In this document: positions 36,038 to 45,022 of the stretch, in pieces
How the letters are laid out: every line of letters starts with the position of its first letter
How positions within the stretch are numbered: the first letter of the stretch is position 1
From: PFJX01 sp964466195
GTDB lineage: Bacteria > Pseudomonadota > Gammaproteobacteria > Burkholderiales > Thiobacillaceae
DNA: 64,000 nucleotides
Assembly (NCBI GenBank): GCA_964466195.1
Contig: CAYXMQ010000006.1
Span: forward strand, 1-64,000
Direction of reading: 5' to 3'
Made by a program: the position numbers and the translations under genes
The notes under the pieces: model-generated
Database searches by the model: none
What the model saw: only the letters and a program-made list of their open reading frames with translations
What the model was told of the DNA's origin: nothing

Positions 36038-36532
36038 ATGCAATTAATCAGCCTTGGCGCTGCCGTATCGATCAGCGAACTGAGTGAACGCACGCTTTGG
36101 CGCCGCATCACCGATGGTTCGCTGCGGCGCGGCGCCGACGACAAGCGCGGCAGAACACTGGTTTCCTTGGACGATGTGCTGGCCGCGACGAAGTTGTTGC
36201 AGGTGCAGCCGGAAGACGTTGAGCTAATCCGGCAAGCCGATGCGGGGGATGCTGAATCGCAAAACGATCTGGCGTTGCTGTTGCTCGCTCAAGGCCGGTC
36301 GAAAGGCGCCGTCTACTGGTTCAATCTGGCCGCCAGCCAAAACCACGCCGATGCAATGAATTGGTTGGGTCGTTGTTATGTTGAAGGCTTGGGCGTCGAC
36401 CAGGACGAAAACCTGGGCGTCATGTGGATAGCCAAAGCCGCCGCCCTGGGCCACGTCATTTCCGAAGCGCAAATGCACGGCATGAAAGGGAAAGGCGCAT
36501 CGGCCAGCGCTACAAGTCCGGCCCGCATCTGA
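36038..36532 (+). CDS. Small protein with N-terminal HTH-like segment and Sel1 repeats
   Basis: A 164-residue protein. Residues 1-65 (ISELSERTLWRRITDGSLRR ... GRTLVSLDDVLAATKL) look like a helix-turn-helix/wing DNA-binding module. Residues 75-150 are two Sel1 repeats (GDAESQNDLALLLLAQGRSK and HADAMNWLGRCYVEGLGVDQ). ATG 36038 has a GAGAGGA site. It lies divergent from pilA, so a role in pilin or surface regulation is possible but unproven. The combination of HTH and Sel1 would suit a regulator that senses a protein partner. Confidence 0.7.
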   Translation: MQLISLGAAVSISELSERTLWRRITDGSLRRGADDKRGRTLVSLDDVLAATKLLQVQPEDVELIRQADAGDAESQNDLALLLLAQGRSKGAVYWFNLAASQNHADAMNWLGRCYVEGLGVDQDENLGVMWIAKAAALGHVISEAQMHGMKGKGASASATSPARI

Positions 36533-36652
36533 TCTTCAAATTGCGTTTTGTGCTGGCAACGTAAACGCCATCCCAATTCTGTATAGAAGGGGAAAGCGGC
36601 AGAGCGATCTGGATTCTGCGAAGCCGCCAGGGCAGCGGCTGCATGATATGTT

Positions 36653-36744
<92 letters not shown>

Positions 36745-36972
36745 GGAAGGCCCGGCAGAATACACGGCGGCGTTAGCCAAGGCAAGGCGAGTCGCGCGTT
36801 CGACCGATTCCGCAGCGGGTGCGCGCTGCGCCAGACAAAAAAATCCATCCGTTTCATTGAGCGCCGCTTTGCCGGAACGGTCTGCACGATGCGCGCTGTT
36901 AGAATCCGCGCACGTTGCGCGTACCGCTTGAGTGCGCGGTGTGCCGTTCCCTTCAATCCATCTCGCGAGACC

Positions 36973-37713
36973 ATGTCACCTGCCGCTTTTGATAACCGCC
37001 TGTCGGTGGTTGTGCCCGTCAAGAACGAGGCCGAGAACATCGAACCCTTGATCCGCGAGATCGTCGCCGCAGTGTCCGATCTGGCCGATTTCGAGATTGT
37101 TTATGTCGATGACGGCAGCACCGATGCCACGCTGTCTGAACTCCAGCGTCTGGCCGCCGAGCTGCCGCAGTTGAAGTACGTGCGGCATCAAGCCAGTTGC
37201 GGCCAGAGCACGGCGATCACCTCCGGCGTACAGGCGGCGCGCTTTGCCTGGATCGCGACGCTGGACGGCGACGGACAGAACGATCCGGCCGACATTCCCG
37301 CCTTGTTGAAGCGCTTGCGCGCGGCCGCGCCGGCCGAGAATCTGCACATGCTGGCCGGCTGGCGGGCGAATCGGCGCGACACCTGGTTGCGCCGGTTTTC
37401 TTCCCGCGTCGCCAACGGCGTGCGTTCCAGCCTGTTGCACGATGCCACGCCGGATACCGGTTGCGGCCTCAAGGTCTTCAGCCGGGAAACCTTTTTGCGC
37501 CTGCCCTACTTCGACCACATGCACCGTTTCATGCCCGCGCTGGTGCAGCGCCACGGCGGCCGGGTCGAGTCGGTGGTGGTCAACCACCGCCCGCGCGAGC
37601 GCGGCGCCTCCAAATACGGCCTGCATAACCGCCTCTGGGTCGGCATCGTCGATCTGTTCGGCGTGATGTGGCTGATCCGCAGGGCCAAGCTGCCGGTCGT
37701 GCTGGAGTCCTGA
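36973..37713 (+). CDS. Dolichol-phosphate mannosyltransferase-like GT2
   Basis: A 246-residue GT-A enzyme: LSVVVPVKNEAENIEPLIRE, FEIVYVDDGSTDATLSELQR, TLDGDGQNDPADIPAL and ASKYGLHNRLWVGI. This matches the DPM1/ArnC-like group that transfers a sugar to polyprenyl phosphate. The start MSPAAFDNRL (36973) is chosen; the frame is open much further upstream but runs through the tRNA gene. With the two following genes it forms a lipid-linked sugar donor plus GT39 acceptor pathway. Confidence 0.9.
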   Translation: MSPAAFDNRLSVVVPVKNEAENIEPLIREIVAAVSDLADFEIVYVDDGSTDATLSELQRLAAELPQLKYVRHQASCGQSTAITSGVQAARFAWIATLDGDGQNDPADIPALLKRLRAAAPAENLHMLAGWRANRRDTWLRRFSSRVANGVRSSLLHDATPDTGCGLKVFSRETFLRLPYFDHMHRFMPALVQRHGGRVESVVVNHRPRERGASKYGLHNRLWVGIVDLFGVMWLIRRAKLPVVLES

Positions 37714-37719
37714 TTTCGC

Positions 37720-38451
37720 ATGCGGTCCGCCTTCACCCCGCACGGCATCGTCAAGGGCCTGCTGCTGATCGCCACGCTGGCCGCCCTGGGCTTTCTCGCC
37801 AAGCATGGCCATCTGGCCGACATGCTTTCCGAACACTGGATCGACAGCGAAGTGCGCGGCAAGGGTTGGCATGGCGACCTGATTTTTCTGGCCGTCGGCG
37901 CGCTGACCACCGCACTCGGCTTTCCGCGCCAGGTGGTGGCGTTTCTCGGCGGCTACGCCTTCGGCTTCATCGCCGGCACCGCGCTGGCCGCAACGGCCGC
38001 GCTCCTGGGCTGCATCCTGGCCTTTTTTTATGCGCGCTGGCTGGGGCGCAGCCTGATTCAAAGCCGCTTTCCCGGCCGCATCCGCAAAGTCGACGCCTTC
38101 CTGCACGAACATCCGTTCAGCATGGCCGTGGTGATCCGCCTGCTGCCGGTGGGCAGCAATGCCGCCACCAATCTGCTCGCCGGCGTGTCCAGCGTGCGCG
38201 GGCTGCCGTTCTTCGCCGGCTCCGGCGTCGGCTATCTGCCGCAAACCCTGGTCTTCGCGCTGGCCGGCAGCGGCGTCAATTTCGATCCCGCCTTGCGCCT
38301 GACCCTGGCCGGCGTGCTGTTCGTGGTTTCCAGCCTGATCGGCGTCTGGCTCTACCATCGCCACCGGCATCGCGACCGCCGGGAAGACGACCTCGAAGCC
38401 GAACTCGATGCGGCGCTGGGTGAACCTCCCGCGCCCGCCGAGAAACCATGA
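37720..38451 (+). CDS. TVP38/TMEM64-family (VTT domain) membrane protein
   Basis: A 243-residue inner-membrane protein with about six helices. The VTT/SNARE-associated domain is seen in LGFPRQVVAFLGGYAFGFIAGT and RLLPVGSNAATNLLAGVSSV. DedA/VTT proteins are linked to polyprenyl-phosphate or phospholipid flipping, which suits its position between two lipid-linked glycosylation genes. The gap to the GT2 gene is 6 bp and it overlaps the next gene by 4 bp. The charged tail (HRHRDRREDDLEAELD) is cytoplasmic by prediction. Confidence 0.85.
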   Translation: MRSAFTPHGIVKGLLLIATLAALGFLAKHGHLADMLSEHWIDSEVRGKGWHGDLIFLAVGALTTALGFPRQVVAFLGGYAFGFIAGTALAATAALLGCILAFFYARWLGRSLIQSRFPGRIRKVDAFLHEHPFSMAVVIRLLPVGSNAATNLLAGVSSVRGLPFFAGSGVGYLPQTLVFALAGSGVNFDPALRLTLAGVLFVVSSLIGVWLYHRHRHRDRREDDLEAELDAALGEPPAPAEKP

Positions 38452-40085
38452 CATCGCCATCCGAACGCCCCGCCTGGCTGCTCTGGCTGGCCTGGCTGAC
38501 GCTGCTGGCCGGCGTCGCCTATCTGAGCCGCCCCGCCTTGCCGATCGACGAGACGCGTTATCTCGCGGTGGCCTGGGAGATGTGGCAGCGCGGCGACTTC
38601 CTGGTGCCGTTCAAGAATGGCGAAACCTACAGCCATAAGCCGCCGCTGCTGTTCTGGCTGATCCACGCCGGCTGGTGGCTGGCCGGCGTCAACGAATGGT
38701 GGCCGCGCTTCATCATGCCGCTGCTCACGCTGGTCAGCGCCTGGATGACCTGGCGTCTGGCGCGCCGGCTCTGGCCGCAAGCGCCGCAAACGGCGCAACT
38801 CGCGCCGCTGGTGTTGCTGTCCAGCTTTCTCTGGCTGCTCTACAGCCAGGCCTTGATGTTCGATGTGCTGATCGCCGCCTGTGCGCTGATCGGCCTGAAT
38901 GCGCTGGTCGAAGCGGCCTTGTGTGAACACCCCGCCGGACGCCGCCGCTGGTGGGCGCTATTCGGGCTCAGCATCGGGCTGGGCGTGCTGGCCAAGGGGC
39001 CGGCCATACTGGTGCACCTGCTGCCGGCAGCGCTGTTGGCGCCGTGGTGGGCCCGTCATTGCTCGCCCGGCATCACATGGCCGCGCTGGTATGCCGGCGT
39101 CGGCCTCGGCCTGCTGCTCGGCGTCGCGCTGGCGCTGGCCTGGGCGATTCCCGCCGGGCAGCAGGGCGGCGAAGCCTACCGAAACGCCATCTTCTGGGGC
39201 CAGACGGCGGACCGCATGGTCGAGTCTTTCGCGCATCGCCGCCCGGTCTGGTGGTATCTGGCGGCCTTGCCGGTGTTTCTGTTTCCCTGGCTGTTCTGGC
39301 CGCGATTGATCGCGGCGCTGGCCAAGACGCTGCGTGCGGATAGCCGGGATGTCGGCGTGCGCTTCAGTCTGGTCTGGTTCGGCGTCGCCTTGCTGATCTT
39401 CTCGTTCATCAGCGGCAAGCAACCGCATTACCTGCTGCCGGAGTTCCCCGCCGCCGCGTTGCTGATTGCGCATGCCTGGTCGCGCCGCCCGCCCGCCGGC
39501 CGCCCCTGGTTGCCGGCCTTGACGTTGCTGCTGCTCGGCGCCGGGCTGATTGCCGTCGCGCTGAGCGCCAACCTGCAAGCGCGCCTGGACTGGCCGGCGG
39601 CGATACCGGTTTGGGCCGGCCTGCCCTTTGTCGGCGCCGGCCTGATCGCCGGCAGCACGCTCGGCGCCGCCCCGCAACGTCTGGCCGCCGCCATGCTGCT
39701 GGCGATCCTGGGCATGTTGTTCGCGTTGTTCCGGCCGCTGGCCCCGGCCTACGACACCCATGCCATCGGCCAGGCCTTGGCGCAGCAGCAAGCGCTCGGC
39801 CGGCCCACCGCGCATGAAGGCAAATATCACGCCCAGTTCCATTTCAGCGGCCGCCTCAAGCAGCCCCTGATCATTGTCGGTGCACACCAAATTCCGGATT
39901 GGCTGGAGCAGCATCCGGACGGCGTCGCGGTTATTTATTTTTCCGACCGGGTCGATTTCACGCCCTATCAGCCCCTCATCGCACGTCCATTTCGCGGTTC
40001 GTTTGCTCTTTTAGTCGATCACCGCGCCGCCGCCGCGCTGCGCAAAAAACCGCTGATCGCCCCGGCTGACGGCGCTGAGGACTGA
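38448..40085 (+). CDS. GT39/ArnT-like membrane glycosyltransferase
   Basis: A 545-residue protein with about twelve hydrophobic helices. The first periplasmic loop has PIDETRYLAVAWEMWQRGDF, where the acidic DE pair is the catalytic site of the PMT/ArnT family, and KPPLLFWLIHAGWW follows as in ArnT. Such enzymes transfer a sugar from undecaprenyl phosphate to lipid A or protein. The GT2-VTT-GT39 order resembles an arn-like modification system, but there are no aminoarabinose synthesis genes here. Confidence 0.88.
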   Translation: MTSPSERPAWLLWLAWLTLLAGVAYLSRPALPIDETRYLAVAWEMWQRGDFLVPFKNGETYSHKPPLLFWLIHAGWWLAGVNEWWPRFIMPLLTLVSAWMTWRLARRLWPQAPQTAQLAPLVLLSSFLWLLYSQALMFDVLIAACALIGLNALVEAALCEHPAGRRRWWALFGLSIGLGVLAKGPAILVHLLPAALLAPWWARHCSPGITWPRWYAGVGLGLLLGVALALAWAIPAGQQGGEAYRNAIFWGQTADRMVESFAHRRPVWWYLAALPVFLFPWLFWPRLIAALAKTLRADSRDVGVRFSLVWFGVALLIFSFISGKQPHYLLPEFPAAALLIAHAWSRRPPAGRPWLPALTLLLLGAGLIAVALSANLQARLDWPAAIPVWAGLPFVGAGLIAGSTLGAAPQRLAAAMLLAILGMLFALFRPLAPAYDTHAIGQALAQQQALGRPTAHEGKYHAQFHFSGRLKQPLIIVGAHQIPDWLEQHPDGVAVIYFSDRVDFTPYQPLIARPFRGSFALLVDHRAAAALRKKPLIAPADGAED

Positions 40086-40503
40086 TTTTACGCGCGCCGA
40101 GGAAACGCCGAATTCCGCCCTGACTTCATAAATTTAAGCAAATACTTATGCACATCGGCGCGCTTGACATCACCAAACTCCGGCGCTAGCCGAGCCCCTC
40201 ATACGCAGCATACGTAAGCCATTGAAACAAAAAGAATAAATTACTGCCCAATTTTTAAGCCCGGGCCTTAAACCAGCGTCCCGTAAGGCTTTTTTGCGGT
40301 TTAGTGACAGGTTTTCCACACAGTTATCCACAGCTTCCGTGGACAACCCGAAAACATCCTTACGCGGCACCTAGTTCGTTAGTACTCTGACCAAATCACA
40401 TTAACTTGATGCGCTAATTGTCGAAATCCCGACAGATCGGCCTGCAGCGAGGCCGTCGCCGAGCAGGGTAAAATCCGCGCACTTTTTTGCTCCGACCTGA
40501 CCC
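40086..40503. other. Intergenic region with DnaA-box-like sites
   Basis: A 418-bp gene-free, locally AT-rich gap. It contains two perfect TTATNCACA DnaA boxes, TTATGCACA (40146-40154) and TTATCCACA (40324-40332), a near match TTTTCCACA (40312-40320) and a weak reverse-strand match TTGTCCACG (40338-40346). There is also an AT-rich stretch at about 40220-40258. No dnaA, dnaN, gyrB or rpmH is adjacent, so it is not an obvious oriC; it could be a DnaA-titration or reactivation-type locus. Confidence 0.5.
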
Positions 40504-40887
40504 ATGGACTATCCCCTACTGCGCAGCCTGCACATCGCCACCGTTTATCTGACGCTGATGCTGTTTCTATTGCGCGGCGTCTGGATGCTGACCGAATCGC
40601 CGCGCCTGCAGGCGCGCTGGGTACGCATCGTGCCGCACATCAACGACAGCCTGCTGTTGCTCGCCGCCATCGCCATGCTGGTCACCTCCGGCCTCAACCC
40701 GCTGCAGCAGCCCTGGTTGCTGGCCAAGATCATCGGTTTGCTGGCGTACATCGGCCTGGGCACCGTCGCCTTGAAGCGCGGCAGGACCAAAGCCATTCGC
40801 ATCAAAGCCTTAATCGCCGCGCTCGGCATGTTTGCCTACATCCTGGCGGTAGCCATCACCAAACAGGTCATTCCCGGCGTCGCCTGA
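40504..40887 (+). CDS. SirB-family membrane protein
   Basis: A 127-residue protein with four hydrophobic helices and the family pattern LRSLHIATVYLTLMLFLLRG, RIVPHINDSLLLLAAIAML, then PWLLAKIIGLLAYIGLG. Members are called SirB2 or 'invasion gene expression up-regulator' for historical reasons; the real function is unknown. It follows a 418-bp gap and is 12 bp from the amidohydrolase gene, so probably co-transcribed with it. Confidence 0.85.
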   Translation: MDYPLLRSLHIATVYLTLMLFLLRGVWMLTESPRLQARWVRIVPHINDSLLLLAAIAMLVTSGLNPLQQPWLLAKIIGLLAYIGLGTVALKRGRTKAIRIKALIAALGMFAYILAVAITKQVIPGVA

Positions 40888-40899
40888 GGAGCCCAGCTG

Positions 40900-42084
40900 A
40901 TGAACGTTCTGCCCGAAATCTTGGCCCGCCGCGATGAACTGGTAGCGCTGCGCCACGATCTGCACGCGCATCCTGAACTGGCCTTCCAGGAACAGCGCAC
41001 CAGCGACCGCGTCGCCGCCTTTCTCACCGCGCAAGGCATCGCCGTGCACCGCGGCCTGGCCGGCACCGGCGTGGTCGGCGTGCTCAAGTGCGGCGACAGC
41101 CCGCGCGCGATCGGCCTGCGCGCCGACATGGATGCGCTGCCGGTACGCGAGCAGAACCTGTTTCCGCACCGGTCCAAGCACGACGGCCGCATGCATGCCT
41201 GCGGCCATGACGGCCATACCGCCATGCTGCTCGGCGCCGCGCAGTATCTGGCGGCGAAATGTGCCAACGGCCAATGCGGCTTCGACGGCACGGTGGTGTT
41301 CATCTTCCAGCCCGCCGAGGAATCCGACGGCGGCGCCCGCGTCATGATCGAACAAGGCCTGTTCCAGCAGTTTCCGGTCGAGGCGGTATTCGGCATGCAC
41401 AACTGGCCGGGCCTGCCGGCCGGGCAGTTCGCCGTGCATAACGGTCCGGTGATGGCCTGCGCCGACCAGTTCGACGTCGTGCTGCGCGGCCACGGTGCGC
41501 ATGCCGCCATGCCGCAGCAGGGCCGCGATCCGCTGCTGGCCGGCGCGGCGCTGGTGCAGGCGCTGCAAAGCGTGGTCAGCCGCCGGCTCGACCCGCTCGA
41601 CTCGGCGGTGCTGTCGATCACCCAATTCTTCGCCGGCGGCGAGGCCTACAACATCATCCCGGCCGAAGCGCGCATCGGCGGCACCGTGCGCGCCTTCAAA
41701 CCGGAAGTCGAAGACGCCATCGAAGCCGCCATGGAAAGCATCTGTGCCGGCGTCGCCGCCGCCCACGGCGTGCAGGCGACGCTGGATTACCGGCGCGGCT
41801 ACCCGCCGACGGTCAACACCGCGGCCGAAGCCGCGCTGTGCGCGCAAGTCCTGACCGGACTGGTCGGCGAAGCCAACGTCCTCACCGATGCCGCCCCCTC
41901 GATGGGTGCGGAGGATTTTTCCTACATGCTGCGCGAAAGGCCCGGCTGCTATGTCTGGATCGGCAACGGACTGGCCGAAGGCGGCTGCATGCTGCACAAC
42001 CCGCATTACGACTTCAACGACGCCATCCTGCCGCTGGGTGCCAGCTACTGGGTGGCGCTGGTGCAAAAACTGCTCGCCAACTAA
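40900..42084 (+). CDS. M20-family amidohydrolase (hippurate hydrolase-like)
   Basis: A 394-residue M20D metallopeptidase-fold enzyme. Zinc-binding motifs are MHACGHDGHTAMLLG, QPAEESDGGARVM and GMHNWPGLPAGQ, and the lid/dimerisation domain contains HGAHAAMPQQGRDPLL and IPAEARIGGTVRAF. It would hydrolyse N-acyl amino acids or amino-acid conjugates. The ATG has a GGAG-containing site. It starts a set of small + strand genes with 24-32 bp spacers. Confidence 0.9.
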   Translation: MNVLPEILARRDELVALRHDLHAHPELAFQEQRTSDRVAAFLTAQGIAVHRGLAGTGVVGVLKCGDSPRAIGLRADMDALPVREQNLFPHRSKHDGRMHACGHDGHTAMLLGAAQYLAAKCANGQCGFDGTVVFIFQPAEESDGGARVMIEQGLFQQFPVEAVFGMHNWPGLPAGQFAVHNGPVMACADQFDVVLRGHGAHAAMPQQGRDPLLAGAALVQALQSVVSRRLDPLDSAVLSITQFFAGGEAYNIIPAEARIGGTVRAFKPEVEDAIEAAMESICAGVAAAHGVQATLDYRRGYPPTVNTAAEAALCAQVLTGLVGEANVLTDAAPSMGAEDFSYMLRERPGCYVWIGNGLAEGGCMLHNPHYDFNDAILPLGASYWVALVQKLLAN

Positions 42085-42108
42085 CTCTTTACTGCCCAAG
42101 GAACCGCC

Positions 42109-42498
42109 ATGTACGCACACACCCTCGAACTCGCCCTGCCCATCGAACAGGCCATCGAAAAACTCAAAGCCGCACTGGCCGAAGCCAAGATGGGCGTGGT
42201 CTCGGAAGTCGACGTGCAAGCCATCATGAAAGCCAAGATCGGCCATGAAATTCCACCCTACCGCCTGCTCGGCGTCTGCTCACCCGGCATCGCCAAAGCA
42301 GTCATCGAAGCCGACCGCGACGCCGGCGCGCTGCTGCCGTGCGGCTGCTGCGTCTACGAGACCGCGCCGGGCCATACCCGTATTGCATTGCAAGACCCGG
42401 GCGTCATCGCCGGCATGGCCGGCAACCCCGCCATCACCGCCGCGATGAATGTCGCCCAAGGCCATCTGGCCGGCGTCATCACCGCACTGAACGCCTGA
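42109..42498 (+). CDS. DUF302 domain protein
   Basis: A 129-residue protein covering a single DUF302 fold: the early segment FKxxVExLKxAL-like (IEQAIEKLKAALAEAKMGVV), then IPPYRLLGVCSPGIAKAVIE and LLPCGCCVYETAPGHTRIAL. The CGCC cluster and the buried Cys in LGVCSP are notable and could bind metal or haem, but the family's function is unknown. An AAGGAA site precedes the ATG. Confidence 0.88.
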   Translation: MYAHTLELALPIEQAIEKLKAALAEAKMGVVSEVDVQAIMKAKIGHEIPPYRLLGVCSPGIAKAVIEADRDAGALLPCGCCVYETAPGHTRIALQDPGVIAGMAGNPAITAAMNVAQGHLAGVITALNA

Positions 42499-42525
42499 TT
42501 GACCCAACCAAGGAAGGAGCCCGCC

Positions 42526-43107
42526 ATGCACCGAATCCTGTTCGCCGCCGCCATCGTCCTGCTCTCGATCAACGTCTATGCGGTTGATCCCGCCAGTCTG
42601 TCCAAAGAAAAAGTCACTAAACTTGGCCTCTACATCGAAGCCAAGGACATCCCGGCCTTCCTCGAAAAACACGGCAAGAACAAGGTTTTGTTCCTCGACC
42701 TGCGCACGCCCGAGGAACTGCTGTTTGTCGGCGTGCCCGACGGCATCGATGGCGCGGTGCCGTTCGGCATCATGCATTACGACAAATGGGATGAGAAAAA
42801 GAACAGCTATGTGCGCAATCCGAATCCGGATTTCCTGTCGCAATTCGAACTGCGCGCGATGGACAAAGGCAGCGAAAAAACCGATCCGATTCTGCTGATC
42901 TGCCGCTCCGGCGACCGCAGCGCCCTGGGCGCCGATTTCCTGGCGCGGCACGGATACAGTAATGTCTGGTCGGTGGTCGACGGCTTCGAAGGCGACAGCG
43001 CCAAGGATGGCCCTAACAAGGGCAAACGCACGGTGAACGGCTGGAAGAACAGCGGCTTGCCGTGGAGCTACAAACTGGACAAGGAAAAAGTCCATTTCAC
43101 CAAGTAA
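42526..43107 (+). CDS. Periplasmic rhodanese-like domain protein
   Basis: A 193-residue protein with a signal peptide (MHRILFAAAIVLLSINVYA) and a single rhodanese domain. The catalytic loop is ILLICRSGDRSALG, with the expected cysteine, preceded by LFLDLRTPEELLFVG. It should carry persulfide sulfur in the periplasm. ATG 42526 with an AAGGAAGGAG site is clearly the start. Its neighbours, a DUF302 protein and a haem lipoprotein, fit a sulfur/redox context. Confidence 0.9.
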   Translation: MHRILFAAAIVLLSINVYAVDPASLSKEKVTKLGLYIEAKDIPAFLEKHGKNKVLFLDLRTPEELLFVGVPDGIDGAVPFGIMHYDKWDEKKNSYVRNPNPDFLSQFELRAMDKGSEKTDPILLICRSGDRSALGADFLARHGYSNVWSVVDGFEGDSAKDGPNKGKRTVNGWKNSGLPWSYKLDKEKVHFTK

Positions 43108-43131
43108 GTCCACCCACAACCAGGAGACAAC

Positions 43132-43707
43132 ATGAAGCTCAACAAACTCGCCTTAGCCACCCTGCCGCTGATCCTGCTCGCCGGCTGCGCCAGCACGCCG
43201 AACAGCGACCAGATGGCCGCCGAAGCGCGCCAGACCGCCGGCGGCCTGATCCAGACCCTGGGCGGCGAACTGAAGGCGGCCATGACGGCCGGCGGACCGG
43301 CGCAAGCCATCAGCGTATGCAAGGAAAAAGCGCCCAAGATCGCCGCCGAAGCTGCCCAGCACACCGGCATGCAAATCAAGCGCGTCAGCCCGAAGAACCG
43401 CAACCCGAAAGGCGTGCCCGACGCCTGGGAAAGCGAAGCCCAGGCCAGCCTGGACAAGCGTCTGGCTGCCGGCGAGAAACCGGAAACCCTGGACACCTAC
43501 GACATCGTGAACACGCCCGACGGCAAAATGTTCCGCTATGCCAAGGCGCTGGTCATGCAGCCGGTCTGCGTCAGCTGCCATGGCGCGGAGGAAAACCTCT
43601 CGCCCGACGTCAAAGCCAAGCTCGCCGCCGAGTACCCCAACGACAAAGCCACCGGCTACAGCCCTGGCATGATCCGCGGCGTGCTCTCGATCAAGAAAGC
43701 GCTGTAA
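43132..43707 (+). CDS. DUF3365 c-type haem lipoprotein
   Basis: A 191-residue protein with a lipoprotein signal (lipobox LLAGC) and a single haem c motif, CVSCH, near the C-terminus. The overall pattern, AISVCKEKAPKIAAEA early and PNDKATGYSPGMIRGVLSIK at the end, is that of the DUF3365/Tll0287-like family, single-haem sensor or electron-transfer proteins. AGGAG precedes the ATG. A strong hairpin follows the gene. Confidence 0.88.
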   Translation: MKLNKLALATLPLILLAGCASTPNSDQMAAEARQTAGGLIQTLGGELKAAMTAGGPAQAISVCKEKAPKIAAEAAQHTGMQIKRVSPKNRNPKGVPDAWESEAQASLDKRLAAGEKPETLDTYDIVNTPDGKMFRYAKALVMQPVCVSCHGAEENLSPDVKAKLAAEYPNDKATGYSPGMIRGVLSIKKAL

Positions 43708-43715
43708 AACCCGCT

Positions 43716-43743
43716 GCGGGAGCGGCCTCCCGGCCGCTCCCGC
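43716..43743 (+). terminator. GC-rich hairpin after the haem lipoprotein gene
   Basis: A perfect 12-bp stem, GCGGGAGCGGCC and GGCCGCTCCCGC, with loop TCCC, 8 bp past the stop. No T-tract follows, so it may be a mRNA-stabilising or Rho-assisted end rather than a strong intrinsic terminator. Confidence 0.6.
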
Positions 43744-43767
43744 ATTGCCGCCCAACACCTCCCCCCG

Positions 43768-44730
43768 ATGACCGAAACCGCCTCCCCCCGCCTCCAACTG
43801 TTCCCCGTCGCCTGGTTCGCCATGATCATGGGGCTCACCGGCCTGACCCTGGCCTGGCGCAAAGCCGAAACCATCCTGAACCTCAGCATCGCCCCCAGTC
43901 CCTGGCTGCTGATGCTGGCGACCGGCCTGTTTACGCTGCTGGCCGCGCTGTATGCCGGCAAGATCATCAAACACCCCGCCGCCGCGCGCATGGAATGGGC
44001 GCATCCGGTCAAGATGCATTTCGTTCCCGCCGTCAGCATTTCGCTGATCCTGCTGTCCATCGCCTGGCTGCCGATCAGCGCGCCCTACTCCAAACTGCTC
44101 TGGCTGGCCGGCACAGCGTTGCACCTGACCCTGACGCTGTACGTCATCAGCCAATGGATGCACCACAGCAAATTTGAAATCGTGCATCTCAACCCGGCCT
44201 GGTTCATCCCGGTCGTCGGCAACATCCTGATCCCCATCGCCGGCGTCGCGCATGCGCCGCCGGAAGTGTCCTGGTTCTTTTTCAGCATCGGCCTGGTGTT
44301 CTGGCCGGTCCTGCTGACCATCATCCTGTATCGCGTGATCTTCCACGCCAGCCTGCCGGAACGCCTGATGCCGACCTTGTTCATCCTGATCGCCCCGCCG
44401 GCGGTCGGCTTCATTTCCTACGTCAAGCTCACCGGCAGCGTCGACGCCTTCGCGCAAGTGCTCTACCACGCCGCCTTGTTCTTCACGCTGCTGTTGTTCA
44501 CGCAGGTGCGCCGCTTCGCCAACCTGAAGTTCTTCCTGTCGTGGTGGGCCTATTCCTTCCCGCTCGCCGCCATCACCATCGCCAGCCTGGAGATGTACGA
44601 ACAAAACGGCGGCCTCTACTTCCTGCGCCTGTCCGGCATCCTGCTCGGCATCGCCTCGGCCGTCATCGCCGGCCTGCTGGCGCGCACCGCGCTGGCCGTG
44701 CTGCGGCGCGAAATCTGCGTCGAAGAGTAG
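43768..44730 (+). CDS. TDT/SLAC1-family transporter (TehA-like)
   Basis: A 320-residue membrane protein with about ten helices. The family pattern is clear: LFPVAWFAMIMGLTGLTLAW at the start, HLNPAWFIPVVGNILIPIAG in the middle and WWAYSFPLAAITIASLEMY near the end. Members are anion channels or C4-dicarboxylate/sulfite exporters (TehA, Mae1, SSU1). A sulfite role would suit the rhodanese neighbour, but substrate is not predictable from sequence. Confidence 0.88.
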   Translation: MTETASPRLQLFPVAWFAMIMGLTGLTLAWRKAETILNLSIAPSPWLLMLATGLFTLLAALYAGKIIKHPAAARMEWAHPVKMHFVPAVSISLILLSIAWLPISAPYSKLLWLAGTALHLTLTLYVISQWMHHSKFEIVHLNPAWFIPVVGNILIPIAGVAHAPPEVSWFFFSIGLVFWPVLLTIILYRVIFHASLPERLMPTLFILIAPPAVGFISYVKLTGSVDAFAQVLYHAALFFTLLLFTQVRRFANLKFFLSWWAYSFPLAAITIASLEMYEQNGGLYFLRLSGILLGIASAVIAGLLARTALAVLRREICVEE

Positions 44731-44919
44731 CGCCGCACGCAGGCCGTCAGAGAGCGGTTCGACGGTGGCCTTTCGGTTGGATCGCGGTGGCGTGACGACC
44801 GAAAACAGCCCAGCGCGGCGACTTTGCCCCCCCGTGCGCTCGCGCTTCAGCCGGACCTTGATGCATAGCGAAGCACTGCCCCATTTCATGCTTCAATACG
44901 CCGCAAAGGCCAACAACAA

Positions 44920-45015
44920 GACCAACAAATCAAGGGGATAGAGGATGAACAGCTCGAATTCGCCATGCCGCGCGCCAGCCATTGCGGCAGTATTGACGTC
45001 TAAATTTGGTTGGGC
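44920..45015 (+). other. Possible first attC/attI-type site of a cassette array
   Basis: GTTGGGC (45009-45015) fits the GTTRRRY core. The preceding ATTTGGTTGGGC pairs with GACCAACAAAT at 44920-44930 with one mismatch and one unpaired base, as in attC folding. The first conserved base positions deviate, so this could be a worn attC or the end of an attI. The bases 44731-44919 before it hold no gene I can support, only a C7 tract at 44827. Confidence 0.4.
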
Positions 45016-45022
45016 CTGACGC

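Noticed and set aside
36621..36642. A terminator for tRNA-Ser
   Set aside because: The AGCCGC/GCGGCT stem is only 6 bp with no T-tract on the tRNA strand.
40086..40503. Calling the DnaA-box cluster the chromosomal origin
   Set aside because: There is no adjacent dnaA, dnaN, gyrB, rpmH or parAB, and only two perfect boxes; evidence is not enough for oriC.
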